64,000 nt of DNA. Source: Roseateles asaccharophilus. Lineage in GTDB: Bacteria; Pseudomonadota; Gammaproteobacteria; Burkholderiales; Burkholderiaceae_C. Both the position numbers and the translations under genes were made by a program. The stretch is taken from NCBI RefSeq assembly GCF_004362405.1, contig NZ_SNXE01000002.1, positions 300,095 through 364,094 on the forward strand, given 5' to 3'. Numbering within the stretch: the first letter of the stretch is position 1; each line of letters begins with the position of its first letter. The notes under the pieces were generated by a model that made no database searches, was not told where the DNA came from, and saw only the letters and a list, made by a program, of their open reading frames with translations. Shown here piece after piece: positions 50,265 to 59,329 of the stretch.

Positions 50265-51058
50265 GGCGTCGCCTCCTGTCGGGGTTGGCTGTCGGCCATG
50301 GTCGGGTCGGTCCAGAGCTGGGTCAGCTGAACCTGGATGCGCTGGCCAGGCCCGAAGTCGCAGCCGCTGCGGATCTGCAGCCGGTACTCGGCCTCGCGGC
50401 CGTGGCTGCCGCACCAACGCAGTTCCAAGCGGTCGCAGCGCCGGCCCCACCAGGAGCGGGTCTGGCGGATGCCGCGCCGTTGCTTGAACCAGGCCAGCAG
50501 GCCGCCCCCGGGGTTGTAGGTGTTGAGCGCCACGGCATGCAGCAGGCTGAAGTGACCACTGCCCTGGCGGCCTGCGCCGGCCATCACCTCGAAGCCCTGG
50601 CAGCCGTGCAGGTCCGGCGTGATGTCCTGCCATTCGCCATTGGCTAGCACGTCGGGGCGCTCTTCGTCCTTCCAGCGGCCGCGCCTGGCCTCGCAGGCCA
50701 AGGTTCCGCCCACATCCAGCAGATCGCGGGGTTTGGGCTGGCCGATGCCCACGCGCTGCTGCGCATCCAGGCTCAGCAGCGCGGGTGTGCTCTCGCCGCT
50801 GCCGATCTGCAACTGGTCCTCGGTGCGGCCGAGCTGCACGCGCCAGAGCACATCGCCGGGTTTCTGATCGCGGTAGAAGCTGATCAGGGCATCGTGCCCC
50901 ATGGCCGCGTAGATCTCGTCTCCATGCTCGACGCTCTTGCAGAACCCTTCGTCGTGCATATTCAGCATGGAGTCGATCAGATCGACGAAATGACCTTCGG
51001 TGGGCATCTCGCCCGCCTTGAAGTAGTTGCGCAGGGTTTCCCGGTTGCGGCTGCTCAT
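50261..51058 (-). CDS. eCIS fibre/adhesin-like protein
   Basis: A 265-residue protein whose N-terminus (SSRNRETLRNYFKAGEMPT) and following HFVDLIDSMLN match a family seen in many eCIS clusters, at the baseplate end of the operon. The middle VGIGQPKPRDLLDVGGTLA resembles tail-fibre repeat ends, and the C-terminal 120 residues look like a beta-rich binding domain with CQGFEVMAGAG and LHAVALNTYNPGG. I infer a short fibre or adhesin. It overlaps genes on both sides by 4 bases, so its dose is tied to the baseplate proteins. Confidence 0.72.
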   Translation of the reverse strand: MSSRNRETLRNYFKAGEMPTEGHFVDLIDSMLNMHDEGFCKSVEHGDEIYAAMGHDALISFYRDQKPGDVLWRVQLGRTEDQLQIGSGESTPALLSLDAQQRVGIGQPKPRDLLDVGGTLACEARRGRWKDEERPDVLANGEWQDITPDLHGCQGFEVMAGAGRQGSGHFSLLHAVALNTYNPGGGLLAWFKQRRGIRQTRSWWGRRCDRLELRWCGSHGREAEYRLQIRSGCDFGPGQRIQVQLTQLWTDPTMADSQPRQEATP

Positions 51059-54000
51059 GGGCGTGCTCCCGGCGCTGGCGTGCAGCCCTGTCCGATGATG
51101 AAGCTGCCACCCAGCCTGAGCTGACCCAGCCCCGTAGGTCGGGCTCGGCCATCCTGGGTGGGATCCTGCAGCTCCAGCAGATGCCCGCGCATGGGCAGGG
51201 CCAAGCTGCAGGCCCGGGCGGGTCTTAGCTCATGCTGCCGGGTATGGAAGCTGTCCGCCAGCAGATAGCGCCCGGCATCGCTGTGGGTGATGTGCAGCAA
51301 GGAGAGTCCTTGCACCGCCTCGACGCCGTCCTGCGCCCGCAACAAGGCCTCGACATCGTCTACGCGCACCCGCCAGTCGAAGCGTGCCGTGATGCCCCCG
51401 GCTCGCCAGGGTGAGAGATAGTCGCGCAGACACTGATTGAGCTCGCGCAGGCGCTCGCCGGTCTGCAGCCCTGGGCTCAGGCGCAGACGGCAGCGCACCT
51501 GGATGCGCTCATAGGCCGGGTTGCGAACCCGAAGCAGCAGGCTGGGCGAGCAGCGCTGGCGCAGGAAGTCGCGGATGCGCTCCAGGGTGGCGGCATCCAG
51601 GCGAGGCGCTTCGGTGCCGTCTACCTCCTGACCGGGGGCGAGTGCCGGCACCACCACCACGGTGCACAGGCTCTCCCCCTTGTCCTCCGCGGGCAGGCAG
51701 ATCAGCTTGAACACCTCCGGGAAGGCCTGCAGCACCAGACGTTCGAAATCCCAGGCGTTGAGCGCGCGGTCTCGGTGGCGCAGCAGCTCGCAGGCCCGCA
51801 GGCGCAGGGCGCGCTCGTCTTCGGCATCGCGGGCATCGAAACCGGGCTGCGTCTGCAGCACCTGGACCAGGCCGGGAATGGCCGGTGCCGCGGTCTGCAC
51901 GCTGAGTGCCGGCAGCGGCAGGGCCTCGGCGCTGTCGGGGCTGCGGCGGGCGCTGATGGCCTGGGCCCAGACACCTTGCAAGGGGGCCAAGCGTGGCAGG
52001 CGGCCTCGGCCTGAGAGACAGAGCCAGAAGAGGGCCCCCGTGTCTTGGGCCCCAGGCGGCATGCGCCCTTCCAAGGCGGGACAGCCGCGACGCAAACCCG
52101 CGGGCAGGTCCAGCATGATGATGCCGGTGCGCAGCAGGCCCTCGGTCTGGTCCAGCAGCACGCGGTAGGGCTCCAGGGCCTGCCAGCCTTTGTGGGTCCA
52201 GGCCGCCCAGGCGAGCTGCGGCCGTTGATCGTCCAGTGCCTCTTCCGCCTGGCTGGGATCGAGCTGGAAGAGCAGGCTGAGCAGGCTGTCGGCCTCGCGC
52301 CCTTGCAGACCGATGTAGAGCTGGCCATCACCGGGCCACAGGGGCGCGAGCGCCGGACGTGCCTCGCCGGGCGCGGGTCGCAAGGCGCTGCGACCGAAGG
52401 GGCCGATTTCGATCAGCTGGGTTTGCTGGGCTTGCACAGCGGCGGCGTCAGCGCGGCCGCCGTCCGCGGAGCGCAGTTCGGCCGCGGCAGCGCCTCGGTC
52501 CAACACGCCCGGCACCGGGATGCGGGCGGCCGCCCTGTAGTGCAGGCTGATGCTGTCCAGCATGGGGGTGTAGGGCGCCTGGGGCAACTCACGCGGCCGC
52601 AGGCGCCAGCCGCGGCGGGCGTTGTGGCTCAGCACCTCGGTAAGCAGGGGCGGGTAGAGCGCATGCCCGAAGGCGGGTGCCGTGAGCTGCAAACGGAAGA
52701 AGCCCTGGCGGCTGCCGGGCCCGTAATCCGCCTGGGCGGCCAGCTGGGCGGCGCTGAGCACCTGGGGCCGGTGCAGGCGCAGCAGCTGGGCGTCACCCAG
52801 GTCCAGCTCGCAGTCGCCCACGCTGGCCTCGGCATCTCTTGCCCTGTCTCGGATCGGGAAGAGCGGTCGTTGGGAGGCTTCGCGCCAGCGGCCATCGCTG
52901 AGCACGGCCCGCCGCACCTGGAAACGCTGCGGCAGCCAGGGACCCTCGGGGTAGGCGCGGTAATGATGTGCCAGGCCGTCGGCCGGCAGCCCCGCCCAGT
53001 GCATCTGCAGGCTCAGGCTTTGCAGCGGTTTGCTCATCAGCTCAGGGCTGCTGAACATCAGGTAGGACGAGGCGTCGGGCAGGGGACCGAAGGGGGCGAA
53101 GGGTTTGCTCGCGTCCAGGCGCCCGAGCTGGTTGTAGAGCCGCAGCTCTCTCAGTCCCCGCACCTCGACGCGAAGCTGCAGGGCCTGCAGGCGCAGCTGC
53201 TGCAGCAGGCCCAGCCCGAAGATGCGGCTGCGCCGGCTCAGACACAGCTGGAGCACCGGCTGATCAGGCCAGGCGGGGCCGTGCAGGGCGGGGCTGCAGG
53301 CCTGGATGGCTGGGTGCTCCGGACGCAGGCGCAGGCTCAGCGTCAGACCGCCGCGGGCGCCGCGCCGCACATGAACCTCGTCCAGGGCCAGCCAGCCCTG
53401 GCTGCCGCTGAGCCGGGCCTGCCAGAGGCCGCGGAAGACGCGGTCGAACACCAGGTCACGCTCAGGCGGCCGATCGCCGGCCAGCAGGCTCAGCGGATCG
53501 TCCACATCCAGCCTGTATCCGGAGGGCATGAGTCGCCGGGTGCGGCGACGCAAGGCCGCCAGCAGTGCAGGGTCGGGCTCTTCCTGGTCGCTGGCGCAGA
53601 GCCAGCAGGCGAAGATCTGGCCCAGCAGCCCGGGCTGGCGGCTGCGGTCCCGGCAGCGCAGGGCTTGTTCCATCAGGGTGCTGAGTCCGGACGTTGGCAC
53701 GCCCGGCATGCACAGGGCCATGTCCAGATCGATGCGACGCTCCCCCCCGGCCAGAGCCAGCAGGGGCGAGGCCAGGGCCAGACCGATCTCGGCATCGGGG
53801 GCGCTGCCGCCACCCAGCACCGGCCAGCTTGCGCAACGAGGCAGTGCGGCCAGCTCGGGGGTAGGCGGTTCGATGAGACTGGCGCGGGCGCGGCTGGGAT
53901 AAGCCAGCTGATGCTCGGGCGAGATCATGGGATCGTGCTCTAGGCACAGGCTTGCCAGACGGGCCACCTGCATATGTCCCACATCCAGACCCTGCTCGGC

Positions 54001-54882
54001 CAGCATGCTGCGGCTGCGGCCATCGGGCGTTTGGCCGGCCTGGAAGCGACTGCCGGGCAGGATGCGCACGGGCCGGGCGTAGCGCGGATCCCGGCGCAGC
54101 AGCAGGTGCACGCGGTCGCAGCGCGCTGGCAGGCGCTGGAAATGCAGGCGATCGTGGTAGTAATGCTGGATCAGGCGTTCACCGAACTCGTTGAGCGGGG
54201 CGCGTGCCTGATCGATCAAGCGAAGCAGGCTCAACAGCAGGCCCATGGCGGGCTCGTGCATGCCGCCGCCCAAGCTGTGCGGCAGACGCTGGCGGGCCAG
54301 GGCCGAGGCCTCGTCGTGCAGGCGGCTCAGGCCGGTCCGGAGTTCGCGCAGGCGTCGCGGCAGGAGTTCGACACCGGGCCGCTCCAGTGCGGCCTCCGGC
54401 GCCACCCCCCAGGCCGGGTGGCGCAGTCTTTGCGCGCGCTCACCCTCCGGGAACAGAGGGTGGAGGGCTTCCAGCAGGGGGGCTAGGTGACGGGTGATGC
54501 GGGAACTCAGCAGGCTTTGCAGCGCCGGCTCTCCCTCCAGACCCATCAGAAAATCGTCCAGGCGGGTGGCCAGTGCCAGGCAGTGCCGCCACTGCTGTCG
54601 GTGACCGTTGCCGGCGCCGGTGTCCGGAGCCGCGTGTCGGGTGCTCAGCGCTGCGGCGGCCGCCAGTTCGGCCAGGAGCAGGCTGGGATCGCGCCGCAGA
54701 ATGGGCGCCCAGCTGCCCCGGGTCTGGCCCGCCTCGTTCACAAAGGCCAGACGCTCGGCCAGATCCAGGCTCAGGGCCAGGCGTTGGGCCAGGGTCCACT
54801 CGTCGGGGCGCAGGCTCTGGCCGTCAGGGGCACTGGCCTGACGATCCAGCTGAGCGGTGCCGCTGCGGCTAAGGTTCTGCAT
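51055..54882 (-). CDS. Baseplate J-like protein (Afp11-like)
   Basis: A 1275-residue protein, the largest gene of the cluster and similar in size to Afp11 relatives. The C-terminal part has the baseplate-J pattern: ARDAEDERALRLRACELLRHRDRALN then WDFERLVLQAFPEV and RVRNPAYERIQVRC, as in phage gp6/gpJ. It should be the inner wedge protein of the baseplate. Its start overlaps the gp25 stop by one base, and its stop overlaps the fibre gene by 4 bases. Confidence 0.85.
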   Translation of the reverse strand: MQNLSRSGTAQLDRQASAPDGQSLRPDEWTLAQRLALSLDLAERLAFVNEAGQTRGSWAPILRRDPSLLLAELAAAAALSTRHAAPDTGAGNGHRQQWRHCLALATRLDDFLMGLEGEPALQSLLSSRITRHLAPLLEALHPLFPEGERAQRLRHPAWGVAPEAALERPGVELLPRRLRELRTGLSRLHDEASALARQRLPHSLGGGMHEPAMGLLLSLLRLIDQARAPLNEFGERLIQHYYHDRLHFQRLPARCDRVHLLLRRDPRYARPVRILPGSRFQAGQTPDGRSRSMLAEQGLDVGHMQVARLASLCLEHDPMISPEHQLAYPSRARASLIEPPTPELAALPRCASWPVLGGGSAPDAEIGLALASPLLALAGGERRIDLDMALCMPGVPTSGLSTLMEQALRCRDRSRQPGLLGQIFACWLCASDQEEPDPALLAALRRRTRRLMPSGYRLDVDDPLSLLAGDRPPERDLVFDRVFRGLWQARLSGSQGWLALDEVHVRRGARGGLTLSLRLRPEHPAIQACSPALHGPAWPDQPVLQLCLSRRSRIFGLGLLQQLRLQALQLRVEVRGLRELRLYNQLGRLDASKPFAPFGPLPDASSYLMFSSPELMSKPLQSLSLQMHWAGLPADGLAHHYRAYPEGPWLPQRFQVRRAVLSDGRWREASQRPLFPIRDRARDAEASVGDCELDLGDAQLLRLHRPQVLSAAQLAAQADYGPGSRQGFFRLQLTAPAFGHALYPPLLTEVLSHNARRGWRLRPRELPQAPYTPMLDSISLHYRAAARIPVPGVLDRGAAAAELRSADGGRADAAAVQAQQTQLIEIGPFGRSALRPAPGEARPALAPLWPGDGQLYIGLQGREADSLLSLLFQLDPSQAEEALDDQRPQLAWAAWTHKGWQALEPYRVLLDQTEGLLRTGIIMLDLPAGLRRGCPALEGRMPPGAQDTGALFWLCLSGRGRLPRLAPLQGVWAQAISARRSPDSAEALPLPALSVQTAAPAIPGLVQVLQTQPGFDARDAEDERALRLRACELLRHRDRALNAWDFERLVLQAFPEVFKLICLPAEDKGESLCTVVVVPALAPGQEVDGTEAPRLDAATLERIRDFLRQRCSPSLLLRVRNPAYERIQVRCRLRLSPGLQTGERLRELNQCLRDYLSPWRAGGITARFDWRVRVDDVEALLRAQDGVEAVQGLSLLHITHSDAGRYLLADSFHTRQHELRPARACSLALPMRGHLLELQDPTQDGRARPTGLGQLRLGGSFIIGQGCTPAPGARP

Positions 54883-55292
54883 CAGCGCGCCTCCACCGCC
54901 TGGCTGGCCTGGTCCAGGTAGAGGGGATAGACGAGGTTGTGCCGGGTGTTGGTGCTGCGGATGCGGTAGTACAGCCGCAGCTCCAGCCGGGCCAGCTCAT
55001 CCTCGGCGATGCGGGCATCGATGTGTTCCAGCTCCACCCGCGGCTCATAGAAGAGCAGAGCCTTGGACAGCATGTCCTTGATGGCGGTGAGGGTCTGCTC
55101 GTCGGCGGTCTCAAACACCATGCGGTGCAGATGCGTGCCATAGCCTGCCTGCATCACGCGTTCGCCGCAACGGGTGGCCAGCAGGATGCGCAGACTCTCG
55201 GCGACATCGTCCTCGTTCTCCACCATCAGAACCCGGCCCTGCTCATCGAAACGGGGCGGAAAACTCCAGCCACGGCCCAGGAAGCTCATCAT
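54882..55292 (-). CDS. gp25-like baseplate protein (Afp9-like)
   Basis: A 136-residue protein of the GPW/gp25 family that links sheath and baseplate. Conserved features are the EDVAESLRILLATRCGERVM-like stretch (here NEDDVAESLRILL and CGERVMQAGYG) and the C-terminal beta strands RLELRLYYRI. Start at the first of two adjacent Met codons, overlapping the PAAR stop by one base. Confidence 0.92.
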   Translation of the reverse strand: MMSFLGRGWSFPPRFDEQGRVLMVENEDDVAESLRILLATRCGERVMQAGYGTHLHRMVFETADEQTLTAIKDMLSKALLFYEPRVELEHIDARIAEDELARLELRLYYRIRSTNTRHNLVYPLYLDQASQAVEAR

Positions 55293-55600
55293 CAGCCTCC
55301 GATGAGGACGGTGAAGCAGCCCAGCACGATGCTGCCGCCATGGGCCGTGGGGTCGCCGATGCGTGCTGCGGGCTTGCTGCCGATCAGCACGGTGGTGGAG
55401 CCCATTGCGATGGTGTCCGGTGGACCGACGCACACAGCGTTGTCTCCCACCACGGCGGCGGGCAGCTTGCCGATCAGCACGCTGGGCACACCGGGGCCGA
55501 TGACCGGCCCGCCTACATGTGGGATGGGCGGCAGGCCCGGCGTCTGCATGGGGCAGCTGTGCATATCGGTCAGGCGGGCGGCGGGCGGCATGTTGAGCAC
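55292..55600 (-). CDS. PAAR-domain spike tip protein (Afp10-like)
   Basis: A 102-residue PAAR protein that caps the spike. The N-terminal PAARLTDMHSC and the repeated GxP-type turns, with metal-ligand residues (His14, Cys and later His in DPTAHGG), are typical. It lies between the spike gene (5-base gap) and gp25 (1-base overlap). Confidence 0.94.
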   Translation of the reverse strand: MLNMPPAARLTDMHSCPMQTPGLPPIPHVGGPVIGPGVPSVLIGKLPAAVVGDNAVCVGPPDTIAMGSTTVLIGSKPAARIGDPTAHGGSIVLGCFTVLIGG

Positions 55601-55605
55601 TCCGT

Positions 55606-57390
55606 TCAGTTGATCATCACCAGGGCGCCCTTGACCGTTGTTTGACCCGAGGCCGAGAGCTCGGCACTGGCCGAACCCTTGGCGCTCAGGGCCATCTGGG
55701 CCTCGCAGCTGATGTTGAGTGCATTGGCCTTGAAGTCGGCCTGCGACTTGAGCGTGATGGCATTGACCGCTTCGAGTGAAATGCCCCCTTTGGCGTTGAG
55801 CTTGATGTCCTTGGGGCTGTCGAGCGCAATGCCCTCGCTGCTGAGCTTGATGCTGTTGCCGTGCTGGTCCTTGATCAGGATGCTCTGATCCTTGTCGTCC
55901 AGCACCAGCTGGTTCTTGGCGGGCGTCGTCAGGGTGATGATCTTGTCGGCCTCGTTGAACTCGAAGCGATGCTGGCAGCGGGTCACCAGGGCTTTGGTGT
56001 CGTTCTCGGCGGCCAGGGCGTAGGGGGGCGTGCGGGCACTGCTGTAGAGGCTGCCCAGCACCACGGGGTGGCAGGGGTCATCGTTGAGATAGCCCAGCAG
56101 CACCTCGTCGCCCACCTCGGGCAGGAAGAAGGCGCCGAAGCCGCTGGAGGCGTGGAACTGCAGCAGGCGGGCCCAGACGCCTTCGGTCTCGCATTGCCAG
56201 GTGGGCAGGCTGACCTGGATCTTGTTCTGGCCCTCGGGATCACCATCGAGCTTGATCACCTTGCCAATCTGCAGGCCGCCGACGCCGGGCAGCAGACCTG
56301 CCCCCGGCGGGGCCTGCACATCGCCGCGCTGGGTGTGCAGCTCCGGGTCCAGACCGAACTCGGCCAGGCAGATCCAGTTGCCGTCGACCAGTTGGTGCTC
56401 GACCGCGCTCAGATAGACATCCCCCGAGAAGCGCGTGCCCACGCCGCTGAGCGCGACGACGACCCCTGGCTTGGCCAGCGCCGTGCCCTGGAAGCTCATG
56501 CGTCCCCGCACCCGGGCCAGGGCCGCGCGCAACTGGGTCGCCTTTGCCCAGGCCTCAAGCGCCGCCTGTTCCTGCGGCGCACTGCTTTGCAGTTGCAGGG
56601 TCGAGGGACCGGCCACCGCCGACAGGGTGGCGCCGTCGAGATCGCCCTGGCTGCCCACCGCCGTGCTGGCGCTGCTGGCACTTTGCAGCAGGGCCTGGCT
56701 GGACAGGCTCCATGAAGCGGCTTGCACCGCCTTCCACTGGCTGCGTGCATCGATGTCGGCCTGGAAATCCATCAGCTCATCGCCCCAGGCGACGCTCAGG
56801 GCTGCGCTGCCGGCCTCCGGCGCGGCGATATGCACCGCGCCGTCATCCACGCGCACCACCATGCCCAGGGCTTGTGCGCGGGACAGCATGAAGTCCCAGT
56901 CGCTGCAGTAGTACTGCACCAGTTCCTTGTGGCTGATGTCACTGGCCTGGACCGTGGCGCTGAGCCCGGCTCGCTCGATCAGCCCACTGATGATGTCGCT
57001 GTCCTTCTGGTCCACATAGTTGGCGCTGCGACGGCCCAGGGTCATCTTGCAGGCGGCATCGCGGCACTCCAGGACCAGACGGGCGTCGTTGCCGGCGCTG
57101 ATCTTGAGGCCATGGCGTACCAGCAGGCCGGCGAAGATCTGCGTGTCCTGGTCGCCATAGCCCGCGCGGATGGCGAGCTTGGCACCCGGCTTGAACAACG
57201 CTGCGTCGCTTTGGGGCATCTTGCCCTCGGGCATGTCCCCGTCGGCCAGCACGATGCGGGCCCAGGGCACGCTGTTGAGCGCCTTGCGGATCGTGACACT
57301 GATCAGGGGCAGGCCCTCCTGATCCGCACCGTCGCAGCTGATCACGAGGCGCAGCGCGCCGTCGCTCTGATCACTGGGCTTGCTGGCCAT
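55606..57390 (-). CDS. VgrG-like spike protein (Afp8-like)
   Basis: A 594-residue protein joining a gp27-like N-terminal half, a gp5-like OB-fold (about 380-460, with GKVIKLDGDPEGQNKIQV and EVGDEVLLGYLNDDP) and a C-terminal beta-helix needle made of short repeats (KLSSEGIALDS, DIKLNAKGGISLEA). Forms the trimeric spike of the particle. No added effector domain is present. Confidence 0.95.
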   Translation of the reverse strand: MASKPSDQSDGALRLVISCDGADQEGLPLISVTIRKALNSVPWARIVLADGDMPEGKMPQSDAALFKPGAKLAIRAGYGDQDTQIFAGLLVRHGLKISAGNDARLVLECRDAACKMTLGRRSANYVDQKDSDIISGLIERAGLSATVQASDISHKELVQYYCSDWDFMLSRAQALGMVVRVDDGAVHIAAPEAGSAALSVAWGDELMDFQADIDARSQWKAVQAASWSLSSQALLQSASSASTAVGSQGDLDGATLSAVAGPSTLQLQSSAPQEQAALEAWAKATQLRAALARVRGRMSFQGTALAKPGVVVALSGVGTRFSGDVYLSAVEHQLVDGNWICLAEFGLDPELHTQRGDVQAPPGAGLLPGVGGLQIGKVIKLDGDPEGQNKIQVSLPTWQCETEGVWARLLQFHASSGFGAFFLPEVGDEVLLGYLNDDPCHPVVLGSLYSSARTPPYALAAENDTKALVTRCQHRFEFNEADKIITLTTPAKNQLVLDDKDQSILIKDQHGNSIKLSSEGIALDSPKDIKLNAKGGISLEAVNAITLKSQADFKANALNISCEAQMALSAKGSASAELSASGQTTVKGALVMIN

Positions 57391-57402
57391 GCGTATGCGT
57401 CC

Positions 57403-58098
57403 TCAGGCCAGGGGCGGAAAGTGCAGGCGCAGGCCCGGCTGAAGCCGTCGGAACTCGCGCAGGCCATTGAAGCGTGCCACCTGAGGGTAGTAGCGGCTGT
57501 CGCCATAGATGCGCAGGCACAGCAAGGGGAGGGTGTCACCGGCGCAGACCTCCACGGTGTGACTGAGGTCGGGGGAGCTGCGATTGGCCGAGAGCTGGGC
57601 GTACTTGGTGGTGGCAAAACCCAGGAAGCTCAGGTCCGACTTGGCCCGCAGCGGCGCGCCGCTGGGCTTGAACAGGGTGTAGCGTGTGCTGATGTTCTGC
57701 AGCCGGCCGTAGAACAGCAGGGTGCCCCAGAGGATCTGGACGTGATAGGGCTCGTGCTTCTCGCCGTTGTAGTCGTAAATGATGCGGCTCAGGGCTTCGA
57801 GTTGCCCGCTTACGTCGGCCGGCGCCTCATTGCCCGAGGGGACGGGAACCACGCCGGTGCCGTCGAAGGTCAGGCTGAAGCTGATCTTGTCCGGCTCCAT
57901 GGCGGAGAAGCGCACCGGATTGCCGGTCTGTCCCAGGGTGGGGCGGCGGTTGTAGCAGATGCGTCGCTCGTGGTTGAACTCCGAGGGGTTGATGACCATC
58001 TTGTAGTTGCGCTTGTCTTCCACATAGACCTTGCCGTCGCTGCCGATGCTGCAGCGGGTGATGGTCATGGCCTGCTTGGTGCCGTTGGCAGTGGCCAT
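57403..58098 (-). CDS. LysM-containing tube-baseplate adaptor (Afp7-like, gp53-like)
   Basis: A 231-residue protein. The N-terminal 150 residues match the CIS tube/gp53-like fold (VINPSEFNHERRICYNRR then SFSLTFDGTGV), and the C-terminal 50 residues form a LysM-like domain (VCAGDTLPLLCLRIYGD). It connects the baseplate to the spike in Afp/PVC particles. It starts 1 base after the stop of the DUF5908-like gene. Confidence 0.9.
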   Translation of the reverse strand: MATANGTKQAMTITRCSIGSDGKVYVEDKRNYKMVINPSEFNHERRICYNRRPTLGQTGNPVRFSAMEPDKISFSLTFDGTGVVPVPSGNEAPADVSGQLEALSRIIYDYNGEKHEPYHVQILWGTLLFYGRLQNISTRYTLFKPSGAPLRAKSDLSFLGFATTKYAQLSANRSSPDLSHTVEVCAGDTLPLLCLRIYGDSRYYPQVARFNGLREFRRLQPGLRLHFPPLA

Positions 58099-58099
58099 C

Positions 58100-58297
58100 T
58101 CAGCGTTCCCTCATCTGCTGCAGCTGCTCCAGCATCCAGAGCTTGCATTCGGCCAGGATGTCCTGCTTGAGCCGCTCGCGCTCACCACCGGCCTCGCAGC
58201 CGTCGTCGTTCTCGTCGCTGTCCTGGTCTAACCCGTCGTCGGAGCGCCCTTGGGCGATCTCGGCATCCAGCAGCAGTTGTCGAATCTCGAGCGGCAT
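58100..58297 (-). CDS. DUF5908-like small eCIS protein (Afp6 position)
   Basis: A 65-residue acidic protein: it opens with MPLEIRQLLLDAEI, then an Asp/Glu-rich middle, and ends in a helical tail ILAECKLWMLEQLQQ. The layout (short N-terminal motif and a helical end) matches the DUF5908 family always found between tube and LysM genes in eCIS clusters. Function unknown; possibly a small assembly factor. Confidence 0.72.
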   Translation of the reverse strand: MPLEIRQLLLDAEIAQGRSDDGLDQDSDENDDGCEAGGERERLKQDILAECKLWMLEQLQQMRER

Positions 58298-58311
58298 GGC
58301 ACATGCATCCT

Positions 58312-58800
58312 TCAGCTGGGACTGCCCAGGGTCTGGAAAGCCAGTTCGATGGTCTCGATGGCCGCCTCGTTCTTGGTCGATCCGAAGGCATCCACCTCCC
58401 AGCGCACCGGATAGGCATTGCGGCACCACCAGACCAGCAGGGGCTGGCCGGCGGCATTGATCAGCTGGACCTTGACGCTGGCGAGCTTGATCGGTTCGGC
58501 AAAGCCGCCCTCCAGCACCTTGGCACACCAGGCGAGCAGGGGGGAGTTGCGATTGACCAGGGCCCGCTTGAGACTGAGTCGCCGCGCCTGCGGCTGTGCC
58601 GGGAGCTGGTGACGAAAGCGGTTTTCACCGCCCTCCTGCAGCTCTTCGGTGTCCAGCTGGCTGCCCAGGCCCGATACCTCCTGAAAGGCCAGTTGCAGCG
58701 GACCGTTCTGCTCCGGCAGGCCCATGAACTCCACCTTGAAGGCGAAGGCCACTGGCAATTCGTCGCTGCTGCCGGCTGGGCTGGGGGTACGGGTAGCCAT
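58312..58800 (-). CDS. Inner tube protein 2 (gp19-like, Afp5-like)
   Basis: A 162-residue phage-tail-tube family protein (T4 gp19-like). It has VAFAFKVEFMGLPEQN near the start, QEVSGLGSQLDTEEL, and the C-terminal strand AIETIELAFQTLG. The first tube gene is just upstream (32-base gap). Two tube genes are normal in this type of particle: one is the main shaft protein, the other the baseplate-proximal ring. Confidence 0.93.
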   Translation of the reverse strand: MATRTPSPAGSSDELPVAFAFKVEFMGLPEQNGPLQLAFQEVSGLGSQLDTEELQEGGENRFRHQLPAQPQARRLSLKRALVNRNSPLLAWCAKVLEGGFAEPIKLASVKVQLINAAGQPLLVWWCRNAYPVRWEVDAFGSTKNEAAIETIELAFQTLGSPS

Positions 58801-58832
58801 GCTGCACGTCCGCGGGAGCGCGCTGCCACCAC

Positions 58833-59291
58833 TCAGGCGTTGGCGATGGTCAGGCCCTCATGGGCGATCTCGATGGTCTCGACCGCCACCTCATTGCCCT
58901 CGGCCTTCAGATCGGTGCCGGTGATCTTGGTGGGCCAGGCATTGCTGAGGGTCCAGACCATGGTGGGCTTGCCGGCCTCGTCCAGCAGGCTGATCGTTAC
59001 GGGCACCCGCTTGATGGTGTTCATCTTGATCTTGTTGAACCAGTCCCAGAACTTGTTGTCCGACTTGAAGACGCCCTTCTTCATCGTGACATTGCCGTAC
59101 TTCTTCAGCCCCGGCATCTTGGTGGGGGCGAAGATGGGGCTGTCGCCATGCCGGTACTCGATGGGTTGCGCCTCCACATCGAGGCCCGAAACCTCTTCGA
59201 AGGACAGTACGGCCGAGTCCCATTTCACCTGGAAATAGAACTTGGGCAGGGGCCAGACATTGGTCGATTGCTTGGAGCCGTCATCAGCCAT
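58833..59291 (-). CDS. Inner tube protein 1 (gp19-like, Afp1-like)
   Basis: A 152-residue tube protein of the same family: FYFQVKWDSAVLSFEEVSG, YRHGDSPIFAPTKMPGLKK and ETIEIAHEGLTIANA. It is the more likely main shaft protein because it lies directly next to the sheath gene. 38 bases from the sheath stop. Confidence 0.94.
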   Translation of the reverse strand: MADDGSKQSTNVWPLPKFYFQVKWDSAVLSFEEVSGLDVEAQPIEYRHGDSPIFAPTKMPGLKKYGNVTMKKGVFKSDNKFWDWFNKIKMNTIKRVPVTISLLDEAGKPTMVWTLSNAWPTKITGTDLKAEGNEVAVETIEIAHEGLTIANA

Positions 59292-59329
59292 GTGATTTCT
59301 CCAGTAGGTGGTTTTTGCTGTTCAGTGCC

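Noticed and set aside
50265..51152. N-terminal extension of the second baseplate gene by 296 codons
   Set aside because: The region is the out-of-frame shadow of the fibre-like gene. A GTG with a GGAGG site and a GTGA overlap gives a better start at 50264.
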